A stretch of DNA of 64,000 bases from Byssothecium circinans (GCA_010015675.1 ML977011.1:98988-162987); one strand, 5' to 3'; positions 1 through 12,616 are shown, numbered from the stretch's first letter. The notes: generated by a model from the letters alone, not told the origin. A program made the numbers and translations.

Positions 1-330
1 CTTATGGAGTTGATTTTTAGTTGTTTCTTTTTAGGCTATAGCTGAGGAGAATTAGTTTGGTTTGGCTGCAGCATCAGGGGGCGATGCTGTAGGCATGGGA
101 GGTTATGTGCCGTGGCACAGAGTGACCAATAGCTCAACCTATGGTCACGGGGTCAGGTTGGTATATAGTGGCTGGTTTCAACACCTGCTAGGGACGACGC
201 CATGTACACCACACTCTTTGTTTAGGACAGAAAAGAATACAACTGCTTTGGCTACCAAACACGCGTTCCCTCTACGAATATCCCATACCGTGAGCCGAAT
301 TGGAGTTGTGTGAGCTACGCTGGCTCAGTA
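1..330. other. Base-balanced patch left of the AT-rich block, no gene recognised
   Basis: These bases have ordinary composition and contrast with the AT-rich DNA that begins at about 320. A short open frame (62-313) crosses the patch, but it has no recognisable domain and no convincing start context. It may be a lightly mutated piece of a repeat, since it abuts transposon DNA, but I could match it to nothing. Confidence 0.35.
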
Positions 331-2057
331 TAGTAAGACTATAATATCTAGAATAAACTATTTAAAGATAGTAGAGAACTATATTAGAATAGTAGATTAA
401 TCTAGGTTAATTAGAGTAATTAGGTAATAGTAATAAGCTATATAAGAACTATTGGGAACTATCTTCTAGGAAGTAATTAGGTTAATTAGGATATAAATAG
501 TAACTATATTAGAATAGTTAGGAACTATTCTAGGAAGTAATAGATTATTAGGAAGTCTATAGTAAGTTAACTATATATAGACTAAAAGGAACTATAGATC
601 TATAGTAGATTAACTATAGTAAATTAAATAAAACTATAAAAGTCTAGCTATAGCTAGGGTACTATATTAAAACTTTAAAGGATCTATAGTAGGTTAACTA
701 TATTAGATTAAGAAAAGAGTCTATTAGTAGCATACTATAGAGACTTCTTCTAATAAAGGGTACTATAACTAGATAATAGACTTTTATTTACTATAACTAG
801 ATAGTAGACTTAGTATTTACCTTAAAATATAGTAACTCTAATTAGTTATTATAAGGTTAGATCGCTATTAATAAGAGTTCTAATAGGTTTTAGAGCCTTT
901 TATCTAAAAAATAAATGTTAAGAATTTTTATAGAGAATATTTAGTATAAATATATTATAAATTTCTAAACCTAAGGAAAGTTTAAGCTAGTAAGAACATC
1001 TTGCCTTTTTAAAGACTTTAAATAAACTTATCTACTTATTAAATAACTTTTTACTTAGTTTAAAGTTTATAAGATTTATAGTATTAAGGTATACTTTATT
1101 ACCTACTTTCTAGTATCTTATACTTCTTATTAGTAATAATTAACTTAAGTTTATATATATTCTTAGCCCTTTCTAAGATTCTTCTTTACTAGTTCCTATA
1201 CTTTATATATATAAGTAGCTAGAGTAAGTATATCTTAATAATTAAGATTCTTTTAGGGTTTAGAATTTATAGATTTCTAATCTTAGCTCTAGCATAGTTT
1301 AAAACTAAATAAAACCTAATAAAAAAAATTCTTAAAGTAAATTATAAAAGAGTACTTTAGGTATAGTTTATTAATAGTAATAGCTTACTCTAGTTATCTT
1401 AATAGTAAGTTATAAAAGGCCTTAGTTTCTAATTAATATGCTTATTTATAATTTTTATTTAGCTATTAGTTTTTTATAATAAGTAGTAAAAAGTTTTACC
1501 TTAATACTAATAATCTAATAGAACTTAGACTAAAAACTAGATATAAACTATAATTCTTAATTAAAGATAATTATTTAAAAGTTATAGCTAAATTAATAAA
1601 TCTATTAAATAAATAGTTAAGCTAAACTTTAAATATTAATATTCTTATAATAAAGAATAGATACTACTTACTTTAAAAAATGGTTAATAACTACTAAGAT
1701 CTAATTATACCTGGCCTTATTATAAAGGAATTCTTTAAAGTTTATATAAAGGTAATATATTCCACTACTAAAGCGGCCATACTACTGAAGTAGCTACTTT
1801 TTACTTAGCAGAAAATTAAAGATTCAACCTTTAATAACAATTTAAATATTAGAGCTATTAAGCTGAAATTTTAAATCTAGATATATATAATATAGACTAA
1901 AAGGATTATAAAAAAATATTCTAGGATTTCTAATAGCTTAGTAAGCTATATAAGTATAGAGAATACTAGGTTACTTTTAGTATATAGCGGATAAATACCT
2001 ACTAAACTAGCTAAATAAGTTATAATAACTTTAGAGCTAGTTTATATATATATAATA

Positions 2058-3917
2058 ACGTATTCTACTATTAAACCACCTACACCATTGAACCGCTCAC
2101 GATTCCTTGGCAACACTAACTCTATCTTCAACGCGAAAATGCCTCAATGACAAAGGTCTGAACAACTACAACACGAAGGCAGACTACAGCTTGCCCTTAA
2201 CGCATATAATAGAGGCTAATTTGAAAGCTATCAAAGCGCTGCTACAGCCTTTAACGTCAAGCCTCGTGTCCTTACTGAACGTGCTAGAGGAATACCTTTT
2301 CAACCAGAAATAGTACTAAACTGTTCAAAACTGTCCCCGACTAAGCAGGAGACACTTATCTGATACATCCTTAACCTTGATTCGTGAGGATTCGCGCCTA
2401 CGTTGGGCGAAGTATTAGATATGGCGAATAAACTATTACGTGAGTGGGGTAGTAAGAATGTAGGCATTAACTAGGTAATATAGTTTATAAACTATTTAAA
2501 ATAGTTATGAATAGTTTAGAACCGTTTAAAGGACTATTAAAGGGTAAAATAGGAAGATCCTAAGGTAGTTAGCGCGTAGTTTAAGCTTATGCAGGATACT
2601 AAAGCAAAGTATAGCGTACATGATAATAATATATATAACTTTAATAAAACTAGCTTTTAGATAGGTGTTATTAGCTCTATGAAAGTAGTTACTAGCTTAG
2701 AGAAGCAAGCAAGGCCTATAATAGTTCAGCTAGGTAATAAAGAGTAGGTAACAGATATCTAAAGTATATGTTTAAATGGTACATTTACCCTACTATTTAT
2801 TATATATAAAGGATGCGTCTACATCTCTTTATAGTACTAGGAAGCTAATATACTACGTAATTAGAAGCTCTTAGTTTTAGAGAATAGATAGATAACTAAT
2901 AAGCTTAGTCTTACGTAGTTAAAGCACTTTAACACGCATATAAAGGCGAGAACTATTAGCGTCTATTAGTTACTAATTTTAGATAGCCACGAAAGCTACC
3001 TAAATTAAGATTTTAAGGATTATTATTAAGATAATAAGATCCTTACGCTCTATATACCACTATACTCATTACATATCCTCTAGCCGCTTAATGTGGTGTT
3101 ATTCTCGCCGCTTAAGCGTAAGTACTCTAAGATTATTTAGGGCTTAGCGTAACAGCGCGTCTTTTATATTAATAAGGAAGCGTTCCTACTAGCCTTTAAA
3201 GACGCGTTTTTAAGTGTATTTATGGTTCAGAACTATTGAAAGGCCTTTAAGGCAATAGGGCTAGTCCCTCTAAACGCGCAGGTGGTGCTTAATTACCTTA
3301 ATATATATATATGCACCCTACTAGGACCTCCACTACTAGAGACGCTATAGCTATTAAGGACTCTAAGTAATACACGTGAATTTAGCTCTTAGTTAAAGTT
3401 TGTACATAATTCTATTACTTAATCACTACGGACGGCGTAGGATAGGCTTTCGCAGCTTATTAAAGGTGCTAAGTTAGTGCTGCATAGTACTACGCTTATA
3501 AAGTCATGCATTAAAGATCTTAAAAAGCAACTTAAGATAATAACTAAGTGTAAAACACGCAAGCGCAAGTATATTTAAAAGGGTGGTACTATAGAGTATA
3601 GTCCTATAGCAGACTAGAATAGTTCTAAACTATTAGGAATAGTTTAAAACTGTAAAAGGGTGAAGGTAGAGGATAAGGGTAAGGTGTAACAACTATGATA
3701 ACTAGGTGTTTAGTGCTATGGCAACTGCGGTAAGACTAGGCATAACGTAAGAACTTATTAAGCTAATAAAGAGGGTTCTTCTAAGTTAGAGGCTAGTACT
3801 CAGTATATATTTTTAGATAGCGATGCGGATGATAATAATGATGCAGTTAAGTGAGTTAGTGTTGCTAAGGAATCGTAAGCAGTTCAATAGTGTAGGCGGT
3901 TTAATGTTAGAATACGT
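2058..3917 (+). mobile_element. Fot1/pogo-like DNA transposon, RIP-mutated, copy 1
   Basis: The element is 1,860 bp, with long terminal inverted repeats starting ACGTATTC and flanking TA at 2,056-2,057 and 3,918-3,919. Conceptual translation of the middle, ignoring RIP stops, gives traces of a DDE transposase of the Fot1/pogo type: a segment like FNKTSFQIGVIS near 2,640-2,680, a LDSHES motif near 2,980-2,997 and a PLNVVLFSPLKR segment near 3,085-3,120, where intact relatives have a QPLDV-type motif. The only surviving frame is 68 codons (2,107-2,313). The element has stops throughout and cannot make its own transposase. Size and type resemble the Molly element of Parastagonospora nodorum as I recall it; that identity needs a search. 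Confidence 0.88.
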
Positions 3918-3936
3918 TACACCTATTAGCACTAAA

Positions 3937-4375
3937 ATTATAGCGTGCAGCCTAGACCTATTAGAGAATTAGCGTAGGGAGGGTAGAGATTCCTAAAATT
4001 AGAAAAATATAATTAAATATTTTATCTAGCTAGATATTCTTACTTCCTTTTTTTTAATAAACTTTATATATATATATATATAGAGTAGTAATATAAATAG
4101 TTAGCTATTAGAAAATAGCTTATATAAGCTATATTATAAGGCAGTGTTAAGATTTTTATAAAAACCTATACTTACTAGGCTATATCTTCTAGTTTTAGAG
4201 GTATTTACTTACTTTAAACTTATATATAGCTTTATTTAGTATATATCATCTTCCTCGTAAGAAGGAAGTAGAGATATCTAATATATATAACTTTATTTAA
4301 AAGGTTTTCTAATTTTTCTTACCCCTTACCTTACACTTACTATTATAGCATTAAGCCTAGGCTGCACGCTATAAT
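3937..4375. mobile_element. Short inverted-repeat (MITE-like) element
   Basis: A perfect 19-bp inverted repeat, ATTATAGCGTGCAGCCTAG, occurs at 3,937-3,955 and reversed at 4,357-4,375, enclosing 439 bp with no coding potential. The next bases of the arms also match except for transitions. The arms are GC-richer than their surroundings, so they were not erased by RIP. The target duplication is unclear (AA or TAA are possible), so the superfamily is undetermined. Confidence 0.6.
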
Positions 4376-4699
4376 AACTTAAATAGCTACTAACTAATAT
4401 ACTAATAAGTAAGTCCTAAAAGTTATATAGTATATTACTAACGTTTAGGTATTAATCTATAGTATAAGGTAGATTTTAACTACTAATACTTTATAGGTTA
4501 ATAACTATTTTATTATGTAAGCTAAGGCTAGAAAACTTCAATAGCTATTAGATTATATATATATCTATCTAAGTTTAAAATATTAAAAGAAAATATTAAG
4601 GTTTAGCTTTATTATTAAGATAATATTCTTTAGTTTTTGCTGCTAAGCAAAAGTGGCCGTCTTAGTGGTTTAGCCGTCTTAGTAGTAGAATATGTTAAG

Positions 4700-7600
4700 G
4701 AAGATTCTAATAGTAGAAAACCTAAGACTAAATATAAGGTAAAGAATAATATAATAACACTAAGACTATCTAAGCTAAAGAGGTTAAAAACCTTATTATC
4801 TACTAGCCTAGCCTAACCCTATAGGAATTTAACATTAGCTAAGCTAATATTAACTAAGCTAACATTAAGTAAGCTACGTAAGTAATTAAACTTACCTGTA
4901 ATATTAGAGAAAGCTTATAGGAAACTTAAGGTAGATAATAATAAGGAACTATTTACTATACTTACTACTAAAGCTAAGAAGGTATTAGGCCTAAAGCAAG
5001 TTACTACTAACTATAAAGATAAAATAGTAGTCTATAAAAATAAAAGATATTAATAAAGTAAACTCTACTACATCTAAAGTAGCAGGTAGAAGCTAAGTAA
5101 AGAGTAATAAAGAAGATCCTACTAGTACTAGCCTAACTAGCAGAATACTAGTATATAAATAATATTAGCTAGACTAGTAAATCTTATAACTATAAAAGGG
5201 AAAACGTACTACTATACGTAGTAAGTTAATTAACTTTAACTATAGAATTAACCTAGCTAACTATAACTATAAATAGGAAGTAGAAAACTTAGGTAGGCTA
5301 TAGGACCTACGTAGATAAAGAATATAGGATAGCTAGAGTAAAGAAACCTACTATAAGAATAAGACTTAGTAGGACTTTAAGAGCCTTAAGGATAAAGTTA
5401 CCCCCTTTAATAACCTATTTACCTCTCCTAAGGATAACACCTTTAGGAGTTTTCCTTATAATAGATTATCTAAAAATAACTATTTCTAAGAATCCTACTA
5501 GAAGAGCACCTCCTTATAGAATAATTAACTAGCCTAAATAATAATAACTATAACTCTATATAGTAACTTTATTAAGAAGTGCCTTACTTATAGAATAAGT
5601 ACTATAGTCTTAATAATAACTCTATATAGTAATCTATAATTACCTAGCTCTAATAATAATAGTAAAACTCTATATAGTAATTTTCTACTAAAGGAGCCCC
5701 TTAGCCGCAGAACTTATCTATACCTAAAAATAGATTTTATTACTTTTATTTTATAGCCCTTATTTTATTACCTTACCCTTACCCTTAGAATATTAACTAA
5801 GCATATAAAAACTACTATATTATAATAAAAGTAGTAGGAGGCCTTACTATACTAAGACTATCTAGTACTATTTACACTATATTATCTAAACTACTATATA
5901 GGCCTAGGCCTAGTAGAAGATTTAATAAAAAAGGTATATATAGTTTATTAGAAGTTTAGCTTAATAGGAGTTTAGCTTATTAGGAGTATAGCTTATTAGG
6001 AGTTTAGTATATCTAAAGATTAGTAAAAACCTACTAGACTTAAATACCTATAGTAGTCTACCTATCCTTTTTATTACTAAGAGCCTAAGGGGTAGCATTA
6101 TAATAGATTAATAGACTTATAGCCTAGCATAGCCTTAGTAAGTTAGTTATATAGGCCTATTAGGCTTCTCTATAGAATACTTAATTAATTATCTATTATA
6201 TAACTATAAACTACCTATAATAAGTATTTATATTTCTCTTCTACTTAGGTTACTATTTAGTAGAATTTAGTTTAAATAGATACTAATAGGTATAGTAAAT
6301 CTCTATACTTTAATCTTATAGCCTTATTACCCTCTATACCTCTACTTTATTATAAGAGATTATAAGTATTATCTAAAGAAAATAGAAGCTTATTATTACT
6401 ATACTAAGTTTCCTTACTATTAATATATTAGTAAGATAGTAACTAAGAGAGTCTATAAGAGTTCTATCTACGTCTTTAATTATAAGAATAATATATAAGA
6501 TAACTTTATCTTTAAGGGCTATTACTTTAAAGAGTGCTATACTTATATTAATAAGTATACATCCTACTTTATAGTAAGTCTCTTATTTAGTAGGATTTAG
6601 TATAAGATAGTCTAAACTAATAAGCCTAGCTACTAATAATAATAAACTATAACCTTAAGGCTTTAAGCTACTAACTTTATATTATTAACTCTACTAATTA
6701 GGAAGCTATAAATAAGCGTTACTAAGAGAAATACGTAGCACTTATTAAGGACTATAAAAGAAAGAAAGTAGTATAAGATACCTTAAAGGCTACTTTAGTT
6801 ACTAAGAGCTTTATAGTACCTACTATTAAGCTCTTAAAGCTACCTAAGAAGCTAAAGCCCTTTAATATTACTAAGGCTTACTAGGCTAAGACTAATAAGG
6901 AGCGTAATGCTACCTATAAGAAGGCTTAAGATATTATAAAGTAGATTTATAGAAAAATTATAGTATAAGTCCTAATCTAGACTTATTTAGCGTAATTTAG
7001 TACTTACTAATAGCTACTAGCATAGGTACTACTACTTAGAAAATCCTTTATACTTATAATAGTAACTTTAATCTAATAGATTAATATACTTAATCTAGGA
7101 TTATATTATAGAGCTATCTATGCAATAATAAAAGCATAGTTAAGAAGTATAAGTATATAGAGTATAATAATAATAACTTAGATAAAAATAAAATAACTAT
7201 AATATTTTATACTTTAGCTTCTAAGAAAAAACTAGTAAGTAGTAAGTAAGTCTAATTTACAATAATTTAGCACTAATTAAAGTAGGTTCTTAGTAAACCC
7301 TACTATATAGAGCCTACTAACCTTAAAATCCTTACTAAGTAGTAGAAGATATAGGCTAAGGCTACTAAGAAGGCTACTAAGTATAAGGCTTATAAGGTAA
7401 CTTCTAAATCTAGTACTAGTAGTAAGTTTTTTCTTTCTCTCTTACCTAAGACCCCTATACCTTTTAAGAAATTAAAATCTACTAAGAGTAAAAGAAAGGA
7501 TACTACTAGTAAAGGAAAGGCTACTAGTATAAAGAATCTAGCCCCTATAACTAAGAAAGAGTATATTAGGGCTTATAATAAGCGCTACTATACTAAGAGC

Positions 7601-7769
7601 AGGAGTAAGGAAAATATCTATAAGACTTATTATAGTAAGTCTTAATAGGAGGATATAAACTTTAATAAGGTTAATTAAGTCTTTAATCATCTCTTTCTAG
7701 GCTAGTTTAGTATAAGTTAGTAGGATTAGGCACTTCTAAGCCTTTTTTTTTTTATAGTAATTTATATTT
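4700..7769. repeat. Decayed repeat DNA with coding fossils, family unidentified
   Basis: This is AT-rich DNA with no intact ORF. Two parts read like former coding sequence on the + strand when TAG is taken as mutated CAG. The first, about 6,690-6,960, gives a Lys-rich frame containing YVALIKDYKRKKVV and VPTIKLLKLPKKLKPF. The second, about 7,540-7,645, contains TKKEYIRAYNKRYYTKSRSK. I recognise no transposase, integrase or reverse transcriptase motif in them. They may belong to a gag-like or accessory protein of an unknown element. Confidence 0.5.
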
Positions 7770-7770
7770 A

Positions 7771-9630
7771 ACGTATTCCACTATCAAACTGCCTACACCA
7801 TTAAACTGCTTATGATTCCTTAGCAACACTAACTTACTTAACTGCATCATCATTATCATCCGTATCACTATCGAAAAATATATACTAAGTACTAGCCTCT
7901 AACTTAGAAGAACCCTCTTTATTAGCTTGATAAGTTCTTATGTTATACCTAGTCTTACCGCAGTTATCATAGCACTGAACACCTAGTTATTATAGTTATC
8001 ACACCTTACCCTTACCCTCCACCCTTGCCCTTTTATAGTTCTAAATAGTTCCTAATAGTTTAGAACTATTCTAGTCTACTATAGGACTATACTCTATAGT
8101 ACTACCCTTCTAAATATACTTACACTTGCGTGTTTTACGCTTAGTTATCATCTTAAGTTACTTTTTAAGGTCTTTAATGCGTAACTTTATAAGCGTAGTA
8201 CTATGTAGCACTAACTTAGCACCTTTAATAAGCTGTAAAAGCCCACCCTGCGCCATCCATAGTAATTAAGTAATAGAATTATATATAAACTTTAACTAAG
8301 AGCTAAATTCACGTGTATTACTTAGAGTCCTTAATAGCTATAGCGTCTCTAGTGGTGGGGGTCCTAGCAGGGTACATATACGCATATTAAGGTAATTAAG
8401 CATTACCTACGCGTTTAGAGGGACTAGCCATGTTACCTTAAGGGCCTTTTAATAGTTCTGAACCATAAATACGCTTAAAAACGCGTCTTTAAAGGCTGGT
8501 AGGAACGCTTCCTTATTAATATAAAAGACGCGCTATTACGCTAAGCCCTAAATAATCTTAGAGTACTTGCGCTTAAGTGGCGAGAATAACACCACATTAA
8601 GCGGCTAGAGGATATGTGACGAGTATGGTAGCATATAGAGCGTAAGGATCTTATTATCTTAATAATAATCCTTAAAATCTTAATTTAGGTGGCTTTCGTG
8701 GCTATCTAAAATTAGTAACTAATAGACGCCAATAGTTCTTACCTTTATATGCGCGTTAAAGTGCTTTAACTACGTAAGACTAAGCTTATTAGTCATTTAT
8801 CTATTCTCTAAGACTAAGAGCTTCTAATTACGTAGTATATTAGCTTCTTAGTACTATAAAGAGATATAGACGCGTCTTTTATATATAATAAATAGTAGGG
8901 TAAATATACTATTTAAACATATACTCTAGATATCTGTTACCTACTCTTTATCACCTAGCTAAACTGTTATAGGCCTTGCTCACTTCTCTAAGCTAGTAAC
9001 TACTTTCATAGAGCTAATAACACCTATCTAAAAGCTAGTTTTATTAAAGTTATGTATATTATTATCATGTACGCTATACTTTGCTTTAGTATTTTATATA
9101 AGCTTAAACTACGCGCTAACTACCTTAGGATCTTCTTATTTTACCCTCTAATAGTCCTTTAAATAGTTCTAAACTATTCATAACTATTCTAAATAGTTTA
9201 TAAACTATACTACCTAGTTAATGCCCACGTTCTTACTACCCCGCTTGCGCAATAGTTTATTCGCTATATCTGATACTTCGCCTAATGTAGGCGCGAATCC
9301 TCGTGAATCAAGGTTAAGGATGTATTAGATAAGTGTCTCCTACTTAGTTAGGGATAGTTTTAAACAGTTTAGTACTGTTTCTAGTTGAAAAGGTATTCTT
9401 CTAGCGCGTTTAGTAAGGACATGAGGCTTGACGTTAAAGGCTGCAGCAGTGCTTTGATAGCTTTTAAATTAGCCTCTATTATATGCGTTAAGGGCAAGCT
9501 ATAGTCTGCCTTCGTGTTGCAGTCGTTTAGACCTTTGTTGTTAAGGTATTTTCGCGTTAAAGATGGAGTTAGTGTTGCCAAGGAATCATGAGCGGTTCAA
9601 TGGTGTGGGCGGTTTGATGGTGGAATACGT
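7771..9630 (-). mobile_element. Fot1/pogo-like DNA transposon, RIP-mutated, copy 2 (inverted)
   Basis: This copy is 1,860 bp, the same length as copy 1, with the same termini and TA on both sides (7,769-7,770 and 9,631-9,632). It runs in the opposite direction. The surviving 66-codon frame (9,381-9,581, minus) matches the 68-codon frame of copy 1 apart from a handful of substitutions. The DDE region reads backwards around 8,570-8,720. Many bases that are T in copy 1 are C here and the reverse, so the two copies were mutated independently. It is full length but non-functional. Confidence 0.88.
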
Positions 9631-9643
9631 TAATAATAATAAA

Positions 9644-9707
9644 GTTAAGTAAGATAGTATTACTAAGGAAAGTTAAGTAGTTTAATAGTGTAGGTAGTTT
9701 AATAGTG
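9644..9707. repeat. Solo terminal-repeat remnant of the Fot1-like family
   Basis: About 64 bases match the 3' terminal region of copy 1 (3,847-3,905) with several transitions, including GTTAAGT, CTAAGGAA and AATAGTGTAGG, and end before the tip. The remnant starts 12 bases beyond copy 2, so it represents a third, almost deleted copy or a partial duplication of the end. Confidence 0.6.
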
Positions 9708-9959
9708 CTTTATATTATAGTTTTAAGGTTATAGAAGATTATAGGCTATTCTAATAACATACGTTTTAATATTAAATAAAGAAGAATTAATAGAGAGAGT
9801 ATTATGTTAAAGTCCTAACTACTCGCTCTATGCACTACCTTACTTTGCTTAGTAGCGCTACTAGCTTAACGCAACTACTACCCTTAACGCGTTTTTTTTT
9901 CTGTCTACCTAGATAAGTAACTATATGTAGCTATGAAGCTACGTATACGGCAAGTCTTG

Positions 9960-11374
9960 AAGTATATGTCCTATAAAAATGTGGCGCGAGTACAATGATC
10001 GTTTGGTTGCAGGTGGCCTGGGCGTCGGCAATGAATTGGCCCAGAGCCGTGGCCTCGCCTAGCCCACCACATCGGGAAGTTTCGCGAGCTCATCCCTGCC
10101 CGCCTAGTTCTGGGGTCCCTAAAACGGCCCCCCACCGCATCCCTACTCTCCCTATCCCTGCACACATGCAACGTCTCTGCATCTGCATCTCAGTCCCCAA
10201 CCGTCAATCAACACGCATGTATTGCCTGCCTGTATGATTTCATTCTTTCTGGAACAGCCAGCAGGAAAAAGAGAATACAAATACAATAACACCAAGGCAC
10301 ATTCGTCTATTCAACGGCTTTCATCACATGTCGTCCCATGCATACCCGACGTTCTCGCTTGTTTATTCTTAGAACATGAGGTGGAGATCAATACACCGGG
10401 GTGTGCAAGGACCTCCAGCGATATTTTATTTTCTATTCCAGTGAGCTATGAGCGTTCCCAGCTGTTACCGATATTCAGTAGTGGTACCAGATCAAAGGGG
10501 GGATAATTAGGCTGCATGCCGCTCATCGTTGAGTCCGCTGCGCCCCCTAGGCATGGTTGATTATCGGAGTCAAAAGATTATCGGTTGTTCGTTCTTGCTT
10601 AAGTCGGTATTTTGCGAGACGCCGCTGATCCAAAGCCAAGGAAAACCACTTTGTCCGTATACGAGGCGGAATCGATAAAAAGCGTCGATAGGGTAACTAA
10701 CTGGGTTGAAGCGCCTTGTGGACCGGTGAAGAACGTGTTCGACCTTCGATGGCCCCTTCAGACCTCGGCGAAATAAAGCAGTTTCCACGGTGCGGTCGAT
10801 TTTAATCGTTCCACGGCATGTAACATAACGGTATTCGGAGCAAGATTGGTGTTCCAATGGCCGTGGGATCCTGCACCCCTAGCTATGCCCCTGATTGAGC
10901 TGGCGTATCGATATCAAGTGCAGACCATAGTGGTCATGTTTGGGGCCACATGATGTTCGCTAAAGATGTCTGCATTTGGATGGTCTGACGTGAAACTGCT
11001 GTGCCGTATATGCATCGGCGAACCAGAAATGTGCCGGAGCGATGGTAGAGCTAGCGAGTCGGTGCAAGTTGGTTTTATAAAATCGATTATTTTTTCTCGT
11101 AGCGCGGTTGCCGTTAGCGTTCATGGCTGCCAGTTGGTTATTTCCGGTTTTCTATGAGCAATTTAGGCACGAGCCTCGGAGGAGAGAAAGCAAGCAGGAA
11201 ATGTCGGAGATGGGAGAAAACGTGACAGTGATAAAAAGTTAATTATGGAAACATGCGGAATGCTTCACTGAGAACATATGTATTGGGACGCCCTTCCCGA
11301 CGGATGTCATTCATATCGTTATTACAATTGGTTGTGGATACAAGACACAGCACCAGTGATCGGATGTTCCCCGA
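9960..11374. other. Intergenic transition from AT-rich block to gene-dense DNA
   Basis: Composition is normal. Only short frames without domains or splice structure are present (the longest is 95 codons at 10,570-10,857, minus). It probably holds the downstream region of the MYB gene; I see no gene. Confidence 0.5.
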
Positions 11375-12616
11375 TCAGTACTGGTTTGAATGGTCGCGCT
11401 GAACTCCATAAGCTATGTACGACATAGCTTGGGGATCCTGGTATGGTGACGATGTCGAGGCTATTTGACCAGGTGAGCTCGTGTAGGCTCGCAAATGTGA
11501 GGTCCCATGGTGATGGATTGGGTTTGGGCTAAGCATTGACGCGGTGCCATAAGCGTCGTATGGCTGAGGCTCCGGCTCTGGCATGTGAGGGTAAGCGTTC
11601 GAAGGCACGACCTGCATGAATGGGGTTTGAGACATGGACCATTGCCACTCAGAGCTGTGAGAAACACTTGCCGGTCGCTGGTGAACGTGGGAGTAATCTG
11701 GCGCAGAGGTGATATCGAAGGATCCACCCGAAGTCCAGGTTTGTAGGGCCTCATCTTCAATCGACCACGAGTGTGGTATCTCAGGAGGGGAAACAGAAGT
11801 GTTGCTGGACCGGACATCGCCGTAATCACCGGGAGAGTATGTCATATCGTCATCCATATCAGGAGAGAGGCTGGCTGTACCGGGCTCAGGAGTACTGGCG
11901 GGCTGTGGTAAACTGATGCCACGGCTCTGGTATCTGCGAACAAGAACGGTGTACCTGAAAATATTCAGTGCTGAAATTTGTGGGTCTGGAAGGGCACACA
12001 AACCGATTTTTAATGCAGTTTTTTGATCGGCCGGGGAAGTGATCTCGCTGAATATCCTTCCAGTGCCGACCCAGCTTTTGGACAGCGTCTATTAGCACAT
12101 TGTCCTCTGCTTCGCGCCATTCACTGCGATCCAAATCCGGGTCTAAAGACTGTTGCCATCGCTTCGCACATTGGTCTGCGCTTCGTGAGCCGACAACGCT
12201 TGCTACCAGTGTCCACCTGAAAGATTAGCAGGCGGAACGCATTCAAGGGAAGCACCGTAAATACCTCTGACCGTGTTGCTGGACCCCTCTCGCTAGCTGC
12301 ATATCCTCGTTTTTGGCCCATTGGCCTTTCCGCAAACCCCCAGTTACCGAGTTGTACCATCTCTTGCGGCAATCCTTGTTTGTCCTTCCAGGAAGCTTCG
12401 TAGCGATTCTACACCTGCGAGGTCTGATCAGCGGATTGCGATCGGGTTGAAAATGGAAACCGTACCAGTCCTTGACCTCGCCTTCTACCACTGCGCGATG
12501 TTTGTTAGTATATGTGTCCAGGAGATGCACAGGAAGACAGACGTACTTTGTGCCTCAACTTCTTCACGTAGCTTGTGGTCTTCTGTCACGGTCCACTTCC
12601 GCTGAACTCGGGCCAT
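11375..12616 (-). CDS. Three-repeat MYB-type DNA-binding protein
   Basis: This is a nuclear transcription-factor-type protein of 345 residues in five exons. The introns, given on the + strand, are 12,491-12,546, 12,415-12,465, 12,217-12,264 and 11,955-12,003 (48-56 nt); together the exons form 346 codons. The N-terminal part carries three MYB/SANT helix-turn-helix repeats. Repeat 1 contains RKWTVTEDHKLREEV and LPGRTNKDCRKRW, repeat 2 contains GQWAKNEDMQLARGV and SRSADQCAKRW, and repeat 3 contains SEWREAEDNVLIDAV and FPGRSKNCIKNRY. The spaced tryptophans and the K-N-C/D-C positions are typical. The C-terminal 190 residues are rich in Ser, Pro and His, with no known domain. The start ATG at 12,616 is chosen because repeat 1 begins seven residues later. 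Target genes are unknown. It is the first gene beside the transposon block. Confidence 0.85.

Larger units (their letters stand above)
1755..4695. mobile_element. Outer TIR element hosting nested insertions
   Basis: Terminal inverted repeats of about 55 bp lie at 1,755-1,811 and, reversed, at about 4,637-4,695. Shared blocks include TATTC, ACTACTAA and CTTAGCAG, and the mismatches are nearly all transitions. TA dinucleotides flank both ends (1,753-1,754 and 4,696-4,697), as expected for a Tc1/mariner target duplication. Removing the Fot1-like copy (2,058-3,917) and its duplicated TA leaves about 1.08 kb, and removing the 439-bp inverted-repeat element leaves about 0.64 kb, so the host is probably a non-autonomous or deleted element. 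Its termini resemble those of the nested Fot1-like element in layout, suggesting the same superfamily. Confidence 0.7.
331..9950. repeat. AT-rich, RIP-type transposon island
   Basis: The stretch is strongly AT-rich, dense in TA dinucleotides and TAG/TAA stops in all frames, and lacks any long ORF. Paired repeats inside it differ almost only by C/T and G/A transitions, the pattern left by repeat-induced point mutation (RIP) in ascomycetes. Composition returns to normal within about 60 bases near 9,900-9,960. The block holds at least two Fot1-like elements, one outer TIR element, one short inverted-repeat element and unidentified decayed repeats. No functional gene is expected here; such blocks are commonly heterochromatic in fungi. 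Confidence 0.9.

Noticed and set aside
62..313. 83-codon open frame at the left edge
   Set aside because: No domain, no coding bias I can see, next to repeat DNA; probably chance or repeat-derived.
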